DNA from: Catenulispora sp. EB89
GTDB taxonomy: Bacteria; Actinomycetota; Actinomycetes; Streptomycetales; Catenulisporaceae
Direction: 5' to 3'
Length of the DNA stretch: 64,000 nucleotides
Assembly (NCBI RefSeq): GCF_041261445.1
Contig: NZ_JBGCCU010000001.1
Span: forward strand, 620,001-684,000
Shown: in pieces, positions 23,684 to 31,799 of the stretch
Numbering within the stretch: position 1 is the stretch's first letter
Layout: each line of letters opens with the position of its first letter
Program-made: the position numbers and the translations under genes
Notes under the pieces: model-generated
What the model was told of the DNA's origin: nothing
Seen by the model: the letters and a program-made list of their open reading frames with translations, nothing else
Databases searched by the model: none

Positions 23684-24487
23684 ATGTCTTCTTCACTTCT
23701 TTTCACCAGTGACTTCTCCGCGGACGGCGTCCGCGAACGCGACTTCACCGTGGGCGGCGTCCCCGGTGTCCTGTGGTCGCCGGACTCCCGTCCCGACCGC
23801 GCACCGCTGGTCCTGATCGGCCACGGCGGCGGCATCCACAAGAAGGCGCCGGCCAGCGCGGGGCGGGCCCGCCGCCTGGTGCTCGGCTGCGGGTTCCACG
23901 CCGCCGCGATCGACGCGCCCGGCCACGGCGACCGGCCGCGGACCGAGCACGACGAGCGCGAGCTCGACGCGATGTTCGCGGCGCGCGACGCCGGCGAGCC
24001 GGAGGGCCCGGTCATCGTGCGCTACAACGCTCATCTGGCCGAGCAGGCCGTGCCGGAATGGCGGATGACCCTGGACGCGCTCCAGGAGCTGCCGGAGATC
24101 GGCGCCGACGGACCGGTCGGGTACTGGGGCATCAACATGGGGACGGCGACCGGCGTCCCGCTGGTCGCTTCCGACGCCCGGTTCACGGCCGCCGTGTTCG
24201 GCCAGCACTGGCCCGACTTCCTGGTCGAGCCGGCCCGGCGGATCACGATCCCGATCGAGTTCGATCTGCAGTGGGACGACGAGCACATCCCGCGCTCGGC
24301 CGGGCTGGAGCTGTTCGACGCCTTCGCCTCGGCGGAGAAGACGCTGCACGCCAACGCGGGGCGGCACAAGGAGCTGCCACGGTTCGAGGCGGACAGCGCC
24401 GTCCGGTTCTTCGCCCGGCACTTGGTCGGCGGACTCGGAGCCGACTCCGCGTCAGAGCCCGTGGCCCCGGCGGTGGGCGCCGCGTGA
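23684..24487 (+). CDS. Alpha/beta hydrolase-fold protein lacking the nucleophile serine
   Basis: 267 residues with a dienelactone-hydrolase-like layout: LVLIGHGGGIHKKAP (oxyanion region), AAAIDAPGHGDRPR, and the nucleophile elbow written GYWGINMG. The usual GxSxG serine is replaced by Asn (codon AAC), so ordinary esterase chemistry is unlikely. An acidic residue follows in FDLQWDDEHIP and a His in NAGRHKELPRF. It sits behind a leader-peptide attenuator and next to a MarR/DHA2 exporter pair, suggesting an induced stress or drug-response role such as ligand binding. Alternatively it is a degenerate enzyme. The ATG has AAAGG 8 nt upstream. Confidence 0.8.
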   Translation: MSSSLLFTSDFSADGVRERDFTVGGVPGVLWSPDSRPDRAPLVLIGHGGGIHKKAPASAGRARRLVLGCGFHAAAIDAPGHGDRPRTEHDERELDAMFAARDAGEPEGPVIVRYNAHLAEQAVPEWRMTLDALQELPEIGADGPVGYWGINMGTATGVPLVASDARFTAAVFGQHWPDFLVEPARRITIPIEFDLQWDDEHIPRSAGLELFDAFASAEKTLHANAGRHKELPRFEADSAVRFFARHLVGGLGADSASEPVAPAVGAA

Positions 24488-24500
24488 CCGGAGCGACGTC

Positions 24501-24526
24501 GGCGTCCGGCCACCCGGCCGGGCGCC
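24501..24526. terminator. Terminator between convergent genes
   Basis: GGCGTCCGGCC (24501-24511) pairs with GGCCGGGCGCC (24516-24526), 11 bp with one G-U and a 4-nt loop, between the hydrolase and DUF6882 genes. Confidence 0.65.
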
Positions 24527-24539
24527 GGTGCCGCACCGC

Positions 24540-25259
24540 TCAGCCGGCGGCGTGGTTCCCCAGGGACTCCTTGGTGACCGACCCCATCGAGACCGCGGAG
24601 ACCCGGCCCTGCTGGTCGAACTGCACCGACGCGGTCGCCCCGCCGGGCAGCTCGGCGCTGATCGTGTCGCCCTCCTGCCGCCACGGGATGCCGAAGTGGT
24701 GGAAGTAGCCGGCGACCACCTCGTACGCCGAGCGGTTGAAGAACTGCGCCCCCTGCATCAGCAGTCGGGGCAGCGCTATCGGATCGGGCGCGGCCACCGG
24801 CACCTGCGGGTCGTCCGGCACCATGTACAGCCGCCCGGTCTCGTTGGCCTGCACGCCGATGTAGCCGTCGGCGCGCAGCACGCCCATCGCCCCGAACGCC
24901 AGCATCTCCGCGGCGTACCGGGGGTCTTCGAAGCCCGACAGGTCGACCAGTTCCTCGGCGAACTCCGGCACGCCGTGCTCCTGCCCGAACGCCCGCAGCG
25001 CCTCGGCGGCGGCCACCACCGGCAGTTTGCCGAACCCGGGGTTGGCCCAGCCCCACAGCCAGGAGCCCTCCGAGGTGTCGAAGCTGCCGAGCACGCTGAT
25101 CCGCAGCTCCCGCCCGGACTGCCGGTACCGGCGCTCGTCCAGGTTCACCGTCCACGGCCCGATCGGCAGGAACTCGTTGAACTCCTCGATCTGGCGCATG
25201 CCCCAGGCCGCGTGGGGCTCCGCCATACGGAGGAAGGCATCGCTGAACGCAGAAGTCAC
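24540..25259 (-). CDS. DUF6882-like hypothetical protein
   Basis: 239 residues, soluble, no signal peptide. Aromatic-rich segments include EGSWLWGWANPGF, LVDLSGFEDPRYAAEM and FFNRSAYEVVAGYFHHFGIPW, which I associate with the uncharacterised DUF6882 family of actinobacteria. GTG at 25259 follows TACTGT (25266-25271) by 6 nt. Function unknown; neighbours offer no pathway. Confidence 0.7.
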   Translation of the reverse strand: MTSAFSDAFLRMAEPHAAWGMRQIEEFNEFLPIGPWTVNLDERRYRQSGRELRISVLGSFDTSEGSWLWGWANPGFGKLPVVAAAEALRAFGQEHGVPEFAEELVDLSGFEDPRYAAEMLAFGAMGVLRADGYIGVQANETGRLYMVPDDPQVPVAAPDPIALPRLLMQGAQFFNRSAYEVVAGYFHHFGIPWRQEGDTISAELPGGATASVQFDQQGRVSAVSMGSVTKESLGNHAAG

Positions 25260-25349
25260 GTGTCGACAGTAGCGGGGCGCGGTGGATTCTGTCGGGGCGA
25301 TGGTCCAAGCTGCCGGGTTAATGGCAGGTGACGGCCTTGATCTGAATTC

Positions 25350-26315
25350 TCAGGCGCCCCCGCGCGCTCTTGACGCGAGGCGTTCGGCGAGCGCCAGGAC
25401 AAGATCGCGCAGCTCGGCCGGACGCTCGATCTCGAAGGGCAGGTCGAGCGCGGCCAGCGTGGCGGGGAGCCAGTCGAGCCGTTCGGCGCGGATGGCGAGG
25501 CGGTGCCATCTCGGGCGGCCCTCGTCGGCGAGCGGCTGGAGGGTCGCGACACTGGCCGGGAACCGGGTCCGGATCTGCTCGACGGTGCCTTCGACCCGGA
25601 TCACGACCTCGTGGCGGTACTCCGCCGTGGCGAATCCCGTGACGAGGCCGCGTACCGGATCTTCGGCGGGCGGCTCGAAGGTGCCGGGCAGCGTCCGGAC
25701 GGCGCCGATCCGGTCCAGGCGGAAGGTGCGCTCCTCCGCGATCGCCGGATCCAGAGCCCTGACATACCAGCGCTTCTCGTGGCTCACGATGGCATACGGA
25801 TGCACGGTCCGGTCTGTGCGGTCGCCGTAGGCGAGGGCGATCGGCCGCCGGTTCGCGACGGCGTCGGCGATCGTGAGCAGCACGGTGGCATCCGGCGCCG
25901 CGCTCTGATCTTGTTCCCCGCCGGTGAAGGCGATGCTTTCGAGCACGCCGTCCAGCCGGTCGGCCAGCCGCGCGGGCAACACCCGGCGGATCTTGGCGGC
26001 CGCGGTCTCGCCGGCCGGTCCCAGAGTCGCCGTCAGCCCGCTGCGTCGCCCGGAGAGCAGGCCCAGCAGGACCGCCAGCGCCTCGTCGTCGCCCAGCATC
26101 AGCGGCGGCAGCCGGAACCCGCGAGCGAGCCGGTAGCCGCCGTGGCGGCCGCGCACCGACTCGACGGGGATGTCCAGATCCAGCAGGTGGTCGACGTAGC
26201 GGCGGACGGTCCGCGGGTCGACGCCGAGCCGGTCGGCGAGCTCGGCCGCCGGCCGCACGCCGCCGGACTGCAACAGCTCCAGCAGCGTCAGCACGCGTCC
26301 GACCGGTCGGTTCAC
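25350..26315 (-). CDS. YafY-type WYL-domain transcriptional regulator
   Basis: 321 residues. An N-terminal HTH_11 domain (RVLTLLELLQSGGVRPAAEL, then DRLGVDPRTVRRYVDHLLDL) is followed by a WYL domain with AYGDRTDRTVHPYAIVSHEK and RWYVRALD. WYL domains bind nucleic acids or small ligands. GTG at 26315 is preferred over one at 26324 because TAGTTT (26323-26328) lies 7 nt before it. A 13-7-13 perfect inverted repeat just upstream separates it from the divergent VOC gene and is its probable operator. Confidence 0.88.
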   Translation of the reverse strand: MNRPVGRVLTLLELLQSGGVRPAAELADRLGVDPRTVRRYVDHLLDLDIPVESVRGRHGGYRLARGFRLPPLMLGDDEALAVLLGLLSGRRSGLTATLGPAGETAAAKIRRVLPARLADRLDGVLESIAFTGGEQDQSAAPDATVLLTIADAVANRRPIALAYGDRTDRTVHPYAIVSHEKRWYVRALDPAIAEERTFRLDRIGAVRTLPGTFEPPAEDPVRGLVTGFATAEYRHEVVIRVEGTVEQIRTRFPASVATLQPLADEGRPRWHRLAIRAERLDWLPATLAALDLPFEIERPAELRDLVLALAERLASRARGGA

Positions 26316-26330
26316 GGTTCCCAAACTAGC

Positions 26331-26363
26331 GCGGATACCGGACCGATTCTGTCCGGTATCCGC
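26331..26363. promoter_or_regulatory. Long perfect inverted repeat, probable WYL-regulator operator
   Basis: GCGGATACCGGAC (26331-26343) and GTCCGGTATCCGC (26351-26363) are perfect complements around a 7-bp spacer. The repeat lies beside both divergent promoters: TAGTTT for the regulator, TACGGT (26366-26371) for the VOC gene. Confidence 0.75.
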
Positions 26364-26401
26364 CGTACGGTGCGAGTACGACGACCCGCAAGGAGAAGAT
26401 C

Positions 26402-26809
26402 ATGAACTTCGCATCGACCCGCGTCATCACCGCCGACATCACCGCCCTGGTCGCCTTCTACGAGAAGGCCACCACGCTCGCCGCCACCTGGTTCACGCCC
26501 GACTTCGCCGAGCTGGCCGGCCCCGCTGGCGCGACCCTCGCCATCGGCAGCACCAGCACCGTCCCGCTGTTCGCCGCCGGCAGCGCCGCACCGGCCGCCA
26601 ACCGCAGCGTGATCCTCGAGTTCCTGGTGGACGACGTCGACACCCGCTGGCAGGAACTCGCCGCCTGGATCCCCGGCTCCGACGTCGTCGCCGAGCCGAA
26701 GACCATGCCCTGGGGCAACCGCTCCCTGCTGGTTCGCGACCCCGACGGCAACCTGGTGAACTTCTTCACGCCGGTGACGCCCGAGGCGCGCGCCACGTTC
26801 GGGTTGTGA
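26402..26809 (+). CDS. VOC-family (glyoxalase/bleomycin-resistance-like) protein
   Basis: 135 residues, one pair of beta-alpha-beta-beta-beta modules: VITADITALVAFYEKAT at the start and SLLVRDPDGNLVNFFTP at the end, the latter the usual DPDGNxxxF signature. AAGGAG ends 6 nt before the ATG. Divergent from the WYL regulator with a shared operator, so probably its target. Metal ligands and substrate are uncertain; resistance or isomerase roles are both possible. Confidence 0.88.
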   Translation: MNFASTRVITADITALVAFYEKATTLAATWFTPDFAELAGPAGATLAIGSTSTVPLFAAGSAAPAANRSVILEFLVDDVDTRWQELAAWIPGSDVVAEPKTMPWGNRSLLVRDPDGNLVNFFTPVTPEARATFGL

Positions 26810-26863
26810 GGCCTGGCTGTTCGGGTTCTCCGGTCGCGCTGCTTCTTTCCGCCTTGTTCCGCC

Positions 26864-27454
26864 TCAGGAAGACGGCTGCGGCCTGAGCCCGTCCATCAGC
26901 ACATCGAGCAATCGCTTGGCCTGCGCGGCGTTCCCGCGTTCGGCGGACACGGCGAGGATGCCCAGCACCGCGGCGCTGACGTCCTCGGGGCTGGTGTCGG
27001 CCCGGATCTCGCCGGCCGCGACCCCGGCGTCGAGGATGGCGGCGACCGCCGACAACAGCTCGCCGCGGGTGTGCGCGAGGGAGATCTCCCCGGAGTCGAC
27101 CATGGCGAGCAGCGTGTCGGTCATCCCGCGCTTGGTGGCCAGCCAGTCGGCGAACAGGTCCATCCACAGGCGCAGCGCGCGCGCCGGCGGGTGCGCGCCG
27201 AGCAGGTCGTGCGCGCCGGCGGTCAGCCGTACCACCTGGTCCCGGTAGACCGCGTCGACCAGCGCCTCCCTGGTCGGGAAGTGGCGGTAGACGGTGGCGA
27301 CCCCGACGCCGGCCTGGCGGGCGATCTCGCGCATGGACGGCTCGGCCTCCGCCGTGGCGAACGCGCGCGTGGCGGCGGCGAGCACGCTCTCGCGGTTGCG
27401 CACGGCGTCGGAGCGGAGCTGCTGCTGGGCGGGGGAGGTCGGGGCGGTGTCCAT
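26864..27454 (-). CDS. TetR/AcrR-family regulator
   Basis: 196 residues. HTH at about 20-65: NRESVLAAATRAFATAEAEP, then SMREIARQAGVGVATVYRHF, the AcrR-type signature. It is divergent from an MDR-family oxidoreductase with two AAACGGA-type inverted repeats between, one abutting its own start. A TATACT on the minus strand (27496-27501) is a good -10, implying a leader of roughly 35 nt. Likely repressor of the oxidoreductase and itself. Confidence 0.9.
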   Translation of the reverse strand: MDTAPTSPAQQQLRSDAVRNRESVLAAATRAFATAEAEPSMREIARQAGVGVATVYRHFPTREALVDAVYRDQVVRLTAGAHDLLGAHPPARALRLWMDLFADWLATKRGMTDTLLAMVDSGEISLAHTRGELLSAVAAILDAGVAAGEIRADTSPEDVSAAVLGILAVSAERGNAAQAKRLLDVLMDGLRPQPSS

Positions 27455-27458
27455 GGCT

Positions 27459-27532
27459 AAACGGATCGCGTTCCATTTTTGGCGGTCATCGGGTTAGTAT
27501 AGGCCGGAGTTGAAACGGAGCGTGTTCCGTTT
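27459..27532. promoter_or_regulatory. Two TetR operators
   Basis: AAACGGA-N6-TCCGTTT (27513-27532) is perfect; AAACGGA-N6-TCCATTT (27459-27478) has one mismatch. Centres are 54 bp apart and flank the divergent -10 elements at 27495-27501. Confidence 0.75.
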
Positions 27533-27584
27533 TGCTTCCGTTCCGTTTCTCCGCCGCTGTTCCAGCGCCCGATCTGGAGATCCC

Positions 27585-28562
27585 ATGGCTGACCACACCC
27601 CCGCACCCGACACCATGCGCACAGTGCGCTTCCACGAGTACGGCGCGCCCTCCGACGTGCTGACCCTGGAGACCGCCCCGGTCCCCGAGCCCGGCCCCGG
27701 CCGCATCCGGGTGGCCGTGCACGCCTGCGGCCTGGCTCCCGCCGACTGGGCCCTGTGCCGCGGCCTGTTCGCCGGCGAGCTGCCCCGCGGCGTCGGCTGC
27801 GACGTCGCCGGAACCGTCGAGGCGGTCGGCGCCGGCGTCACCGACGTCGCGGTGGGCGACCTCGTGTTCGGCACCGCCGACTACGTCGGCCAGCCCAGCG
27901 CCGGCGCAGCGGATCATGCGGTGATGGACCACTGGTTCGCCGTCCCCGAGGGCCTGGACCCGGTCCAGGCGGCCGCGCTCCCGATGGCGCTGAGCACCGC
28001 GTACTGGCACCTGGCCCGCCTCGGCCTGACTCCGGGCCGCACGCTGCTGGTCAACGGCGCCGGGACCACGATCGGCTACGCGGCCGTGCAGATCGCGCTC
28101 ATCCGCGGCCTTCGCGTCATAGCCACCGCCGGCGAGACGTACGCCGCCCGGCTGACGGACCTCGGCGCCACGGTCACGCCCTACGGCGACGGCCTGGTGG
28201 AGCGTGTCAAGGCCCTGACGGACGGCCCGGTGGACATCGTCTTCGACACGGCACCCGCGAACGGAGCGCTCCCCGATCTCGTGCGCATCGCCGGCGGGGA
28301 CCCGCGCCGCGTCCTGACCTGCTCCGACCTGGCCGGCGCGGCAGAACTCGGCGCGCGCGACAGCTTCCACGAGGATCCCGCGACGTTCACCGACGAAGAG
28401 CGCTACGGCCACTTCCCCGAGTTCGCGAAGCTCACCGCCGACGGCGCGTTCAGCATCCCGGTCGCCGGCACCTTCCCGCTCGACCAGTGGCGCACGGCGC
28501 TGGAGATCAGCCAGTCCGGACGGGCCCGCGGCAAGCTCCTGCTGGTGCCGACCTCAACGTGA
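27585..28562 (+). CDS. MDR-family NADP-dependent oxidoreductase (quinone reductase type)
   Basis: 325 residues: GroES-like N-terminal domain (MRTVRFHEYGAPSDVLTLE, then DVAGTVEAVGAGVTDVAVGD) and a Rossmann domain with LLVNGAGTTIGYAAVQIA as the dinucleotide loop. Zinc ligands are absent, as in quinone oxidoreductases. GGAGA lies 4 nt before the ATG. It is the presumed target of the divergent TetR and may detoxify quinones or enones. Confidence 0.9.
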   Translation: MADHTPAPDTMRTVRFHEYGAPSDVLTLETAPVPEPGPGRIRVAVHACGLAPADWALCRGLFAGELPRGVGCDVAGTVEAVGAGVTDVAVGDLVFGTADYVGQPSAGAADHAVMDHWFAVPEGLDPVQAAALPMALSTAYWHLARLGLTPGRTLLVNGAGTTIGYAAVQIALIRGLRVIATAGETYAARLTDLGATVTPYGDGLVERVKALTDGPVDIVFDTAPANGALPDLVRIAGGDPRRVLTCSDLAGAAELGARDSFHEDPATFTDEERYGHFPEFAKLTADGAFSIPVAGTFPLDQWRTALEISQSGRARGKLLLVPTST

Positions 28563-28603
28563 GGAGCCGCCGCCGTGACAGTGGCGGCGTAGGGTCTCGG
28601 GCC

Positions 28604-29359
28604 GTGGGCGCGTTCGTACTGGTCGCCGAGGACGATCCGAAGCAGGCTGAGCTGGTTCGCCGCTACCTGCGGCGCGAGGACCACGCGGTCCTCGTGGTCG
28701 CCGACGGTCGCGCGGCGATCGACCAGGTGCGCAGCAGACGCCCCGACCTGCTGATCCTCGACGTGATGATGCCCGAGCTCGACGGCCTCGACGTGCTGCG
28801 CGTCCTGCGGCGCGACTACGACGTGCCGATCCTGGTGGTGACGGCCCGGTCGGCGGCCGAGGACAAGCTCGCCGGCTTCGACCTCGGCGCCGACGACTAC
28901 CTCACCAAGCCCTACGACCCGCGCGAGCTGATGGCCCGCGTGCGCTCGCTGCTGCGGCGCGCGCAGGCCTCCGGCGGCGCGGCCGGCTCGGTCGGCTCGG
29001 TCGTCCTCCCGCTGCGCGTCGGGCCGCTGACCCTCGACCAGGTCCGCCACGAGGTCCGGCTCGACGGCGCCAGAATCGAGTGCACGCCGGTGGAATTCCG
29101 CCTTCTCGAAACGCTCATGTCCAGTCCCGGCCGGGTCTTCAGCCGGCGTCAGTTGCTCGACCGGGCGCACGAGCCCGACAGTTTCGTGACCGAGCGGACC
29201 GCCGACGCGCATGTGAAGAACCTGCGGCGCAAGATCGAGGTCGATCCCCGCAATCCCGTACTTCTGCAAACGGTCTACGGCGTCGGCTATCGCATGACGG
29301 AAGCGCCGCATCCGACATCGGCGGCCGACGGGATCGTTGCCGACGCCGCCGATGCCTAA
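28604..29359 (+). CDS. OmpR-family response regulator
   Basis: 251 residues: receiver domain (acidic pair DD10-11 in VAEDDPKQ, phosphoacceptor Asp53 in LILDVMMPELDG, Lys in DDYLTKPYDP) and a C-terminal winged helix (ECTPVEFRLLETLMSSPGRV, TERTADAHVKNLRRKI). The GTG is 8 nt downstream of TAGGGT (28590-28595), so the operon may start leaderless. The stop overlaps the kinase start by 8 bp. It probably controls the following lipoprotein-ABC genes. Confidence 0.95.
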   Translation: MGAFVLVAEDDPKQAELVRRYLRREDHAVLVVADGRAAIDQVRSRRPDLLILDVMMPELDGLDVLRVLRRDYDVPILVVTARSAAEDKLAGFDLGADDYLTKPYDPRELMARVRSLLRRAQASGGAAGSVGSVVLPLRVGPLTLDQVRHEVRLDGARIECTPVEFRLLETLMSSPGRVFSRRQLLDRAHEPDSFVTERTADAHVKNLRRKIEVDPRNPVLLQTVYGVGYRMTEAPHPTSAADGIVADAADA

Positions 29360-31130
29360 GTACGGCCTCCGGACCAGGCTTCTGGCCGGCACGATCCTGG
29401 TCGCCGCCGCTGCCGTCGCCGCGACGGCCTGGCTCTCGGTCCAGGGCGCGACCACCTCCATCGCACAGCAGGAGAAGGCCGTCCGCCAGGCCTATCCCCT
29501 GGTCTACGAAGCCGTGATCGACTACGCCGCCACCCACACCACCTGGTCCACCGTCGGCCCGGTCCTGGCCAACATGTCGCAGGAGCTGGACGTCCGCATC
29601 GTCGTCACCCCGGACGGCGGCCGGCCGATCGAGAGCTCGCCGGCCTCGTCGTCCGATGCGCACGGCTCGGAGCCGCTGGTCGCCATCGACCCGCTGACCG
29701 TCGACAACGCGCTCGCCTCGACCCAGTTCCCGGACGGCATCGACCCCAAGGTCACCAGCCCCTTCCTGCTGACCACGCAGGAACACTCCGACCTGGAGTC
29801 GCTGGTCGAGAAGGCGGCGGGCTGCCTGCGCTACGACGGCCTGGACGACGGCATCGCCGAAGTCCCCAGCGGCCGTCCCTACCTGCGCGTCCCGATGGCC
29901 GGCGTCCCAGAGGCCTGCCGCGACGTCCTGTATCAGGGCGGCGGCTACGTCGGGTTCGAGGACTCCCCCTCGATCCGGGCCACCGCGACCGAACAAGCGG
30001 CGCTCGACCAGCTGGCCGCGTCGATGAAGAGCTGCGTCACCGCCGCCCCGATGAAGCTGGCGTTGACCGGTGCCGGCGAGGTCACCGTCGTCGCGCCCCC
30101 GGCCGACGAAGCGCAGGACCGCACCTGCCTGCTCAACGCCCGGCGGCTCCAGCTGCGGCCGTACGTCGCACCCGCCGCGTTCATGGAAGCCATGCCGCTC
30201 GGCAGGGCCGACGGCCAGGCGACCGTCGGCTTGTCGTCGGCCGACAGCTGGCGCATCGCCGGTGTCGCCACCCTCGTCGCGCTGCTCACGGTCGGCGTCG
30301 CCATGCTGCTGGCGAACCGCGTGATCCGGCCGGTCCGCGCGCTCACCGAGGCCACGCGCCGGATGCGCGCCGGCGACGGCACGGCGCGCGCCGCGACCAG
30401 CGCCCGCTGGGAGATCGCCGAACTGACCGCGGCCTTCAACGAGATGGCCGAGCACGTCGCGCGGACCGACCGGCAGCGCAAGGCGCTGGTCAACGACATC
30501 TCCCACGAGCTGCGCACGCCGCTGAGCACGATCAAGGGCTGGCTGATCGCCGCGAACGACGGGGTCGCCGACGTCGACGCCGACCTGGTCTCCTCGCTGC
30601 TGGAGGAGACTCAGCTGCTCCAGCATCTGGTCGACGACCTGCGGGACCTCGCCCTGGCCGACGCCGGGCAGCTGCGGTTGGAACCGGCCGAGCTCGACCT
30701 CGGCGGACTGCTCCGGCACATCGGCGCGGCCGGCGGGGGACATGCGATCGTCGAGGTGCCGCCGGATCTGCGGGTCGTGGCGGATCCGATGCGGTTGCGG
30801 CAGGCGGTCGGGAACCTGGTGGCCAATGCCGAGCGGCATACTCCGCCGGAAGGACGGATCACGATTCGCGCTGAGCAGGTCGGCGAACTCGTGTGCATCG
30901 AGGTGACCGACACCGGACCCGGAATCGCCGCGGAGGATCTGCCCTCCGTCTTCGATCGCTTCTGGCGTGCGGACAAGTCGCGCAACCGCCGGACCGGCGG
31001 CAGCGGTCTGGGGCTGGCCATCGTGCGTCAACTTGTCGAGGCGCACGGTGGCGACGTCAGCGTCGCCAGCACGCCGGGCGCGGGCACGACGTTCACCATC
31101 CGGCTGCCGGTGGCGAAGGAACCCGCATAG
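29352..31130 (+). CDS. Membrane sensor histidine kinase
   Basis: 592 residues. Two membrane segments (about 10-30 and 300-318) enclose a large extracellular domain of some 270 residues with four or more Cys (KAAGCLRYD, EACRDVL, KSCVTAAP, RTCLLNARR). A HAMP linker, the H-box ISHELRTPLSTIKG with His385, and an HATPase domain (NLVANAERHTPPEG, DTGPGIA, GSGLGLAIV) follow. Overlap with the regulator indicates coupling. The sensor domain is not recognised; its paired Cys suggest disulphides. Confidence 0.95.
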   Translation: MPKYGLRTRLLAGTILVAAAAVAATAWLSVQGATTSIAQQEKAVRQAYPLVYEAVIDYAATHTTWSTVGPVLANMSQELDVRIVVTPDGGRPIESSPASSSDAHGSEPLVAIDPLTVDNALASTQFPDGIDPKVTSPFLLTTQEHSDLESLVEKAAGCLRYDGLDDGIAEVPSGRPYLRVPMAGVPEACRDVLYQGGGYVGFEDSPSIRATATEQAALDQLAASMKSCVTAAPMKLALTGAGEVTVVAPPADEAQDRTCLLNARRLQLRPYVAPAAFMEAMPLGRADGQATVGLSSADSWRIAGVATLVALLTVGVAMLLANRVIRPVRALTEATRRMRAGDGTARAATSARWEIAELTAAFNEMAEHVARTDRQRKALVNDISHELRTPLSTIKGWLIAANDGVADVDADLVSSLLEETQLLQHLVDDLRDLALADAGQLRLEPAELDLGGLLRHIGAAGGGHAIVEVPPDLRVVADPMRLRQAVGNLVANAERHTPPEGRITIRAEQVGELVCIEVTDTGPGIAAEDLPSVFDRFWRADKSRNRRTGGSGLGLAIVRQLVEAHGGDVSVASTPGAGTTFTIRLPVAKEPA

Positions 31131-31174
31131 CGTTCGCACAAGTTCTTCGCATTTGCTCGACAGGCTCGTGGGCT

Positions 31175-31798
31175 GTGAAAACCCATACCTGGTCTTCCTG
31201 GCCTTCCCTTCCTACCGCCGGCGGCGTGGCCGCATGCGCGCTGGCGCTTGCCGCGTGCTCGTCCTCCGCGGCCAAGCAGCCTCAGGCCCAAGTCCCTTCG
31301 CTGCCGGCCGTTGTCGCCACCTCCGGTTCGGCGAGCGCGAACGCGGGCGCGGGCCCGAACGCGGGTGCCTCGGCGGGGACGACGAGCACTGCCACCGCCG
31401 CGCGGCCGCGCATCACACTCGACATGACCAACACGCAGATCAACGCGCTTTACAACCAGTACAGCCAATGCATGGCGACGAACGGCTACAGCAAGGAGAA
31501 GAACGTCCAGGACCAGGCCGCCAGGACCAAGGCCGAGAACGCCTGCGTGTCGGAGGATCCGCTGCCGCCGTGGCAGCTCGACGCGAGCAATCCCAAGGCC
31601 GGGGCGTTCGTCCACGCGGTCGTGCAGTGCTTGCGGGACAAGGGCGTGCAGTACGTCTCGGAGAACAACTCGCCGCAGAACGGCCAGGTCGGCTTCTCGT
31701 TCGGCGGTCCTGACAACGACTCCCAGTCGATCACCCTCGGGATGCAGGACACGCCGGAGTGCGAGAAGCAGGTCGCCGCGCAAGGACTTGGCAGCTGA
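31175..31798 (+). CDS. Lipoprotein of an ABC efflux operon
   Basis: 207 residues from GTG at 31175, giving a signal peptide ending in the lipobox LALAACSSS. The mature part has an Ala/Gly/Thr-rich linker, then LYNQYSQCMATNGYSKEK and CVSEDPLPPW, resembling the Cys-Met-rich lipoproteins often found ahead of HlyD-like adaptors in actinobacteria. No enzyme motif is seen. The start codon is uncertain because no clear Shine-Dalgarno is present. The 3' end is 1 bp before the adaptor start. Confidence 0.75.
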   Translation: MKTHTWSSWPSLPTAGGVAACALALAACSSSAAKQPQAQVPSLPAVVATSGSASANAGAGPNAGASAGTTSTATAARPRITLDMTNTQINALYNQYSQCMATNGYSKEKNVQDQAARTKAENACVSEDPLPPWQLDASNPKAGAFVHAVVQCLRDKGVQYVSENNSPQNGQVGFSFGGPDNDSQSITLGMQDTPECEKQVAAQGLGS

Positions 31799-31799
31799 G

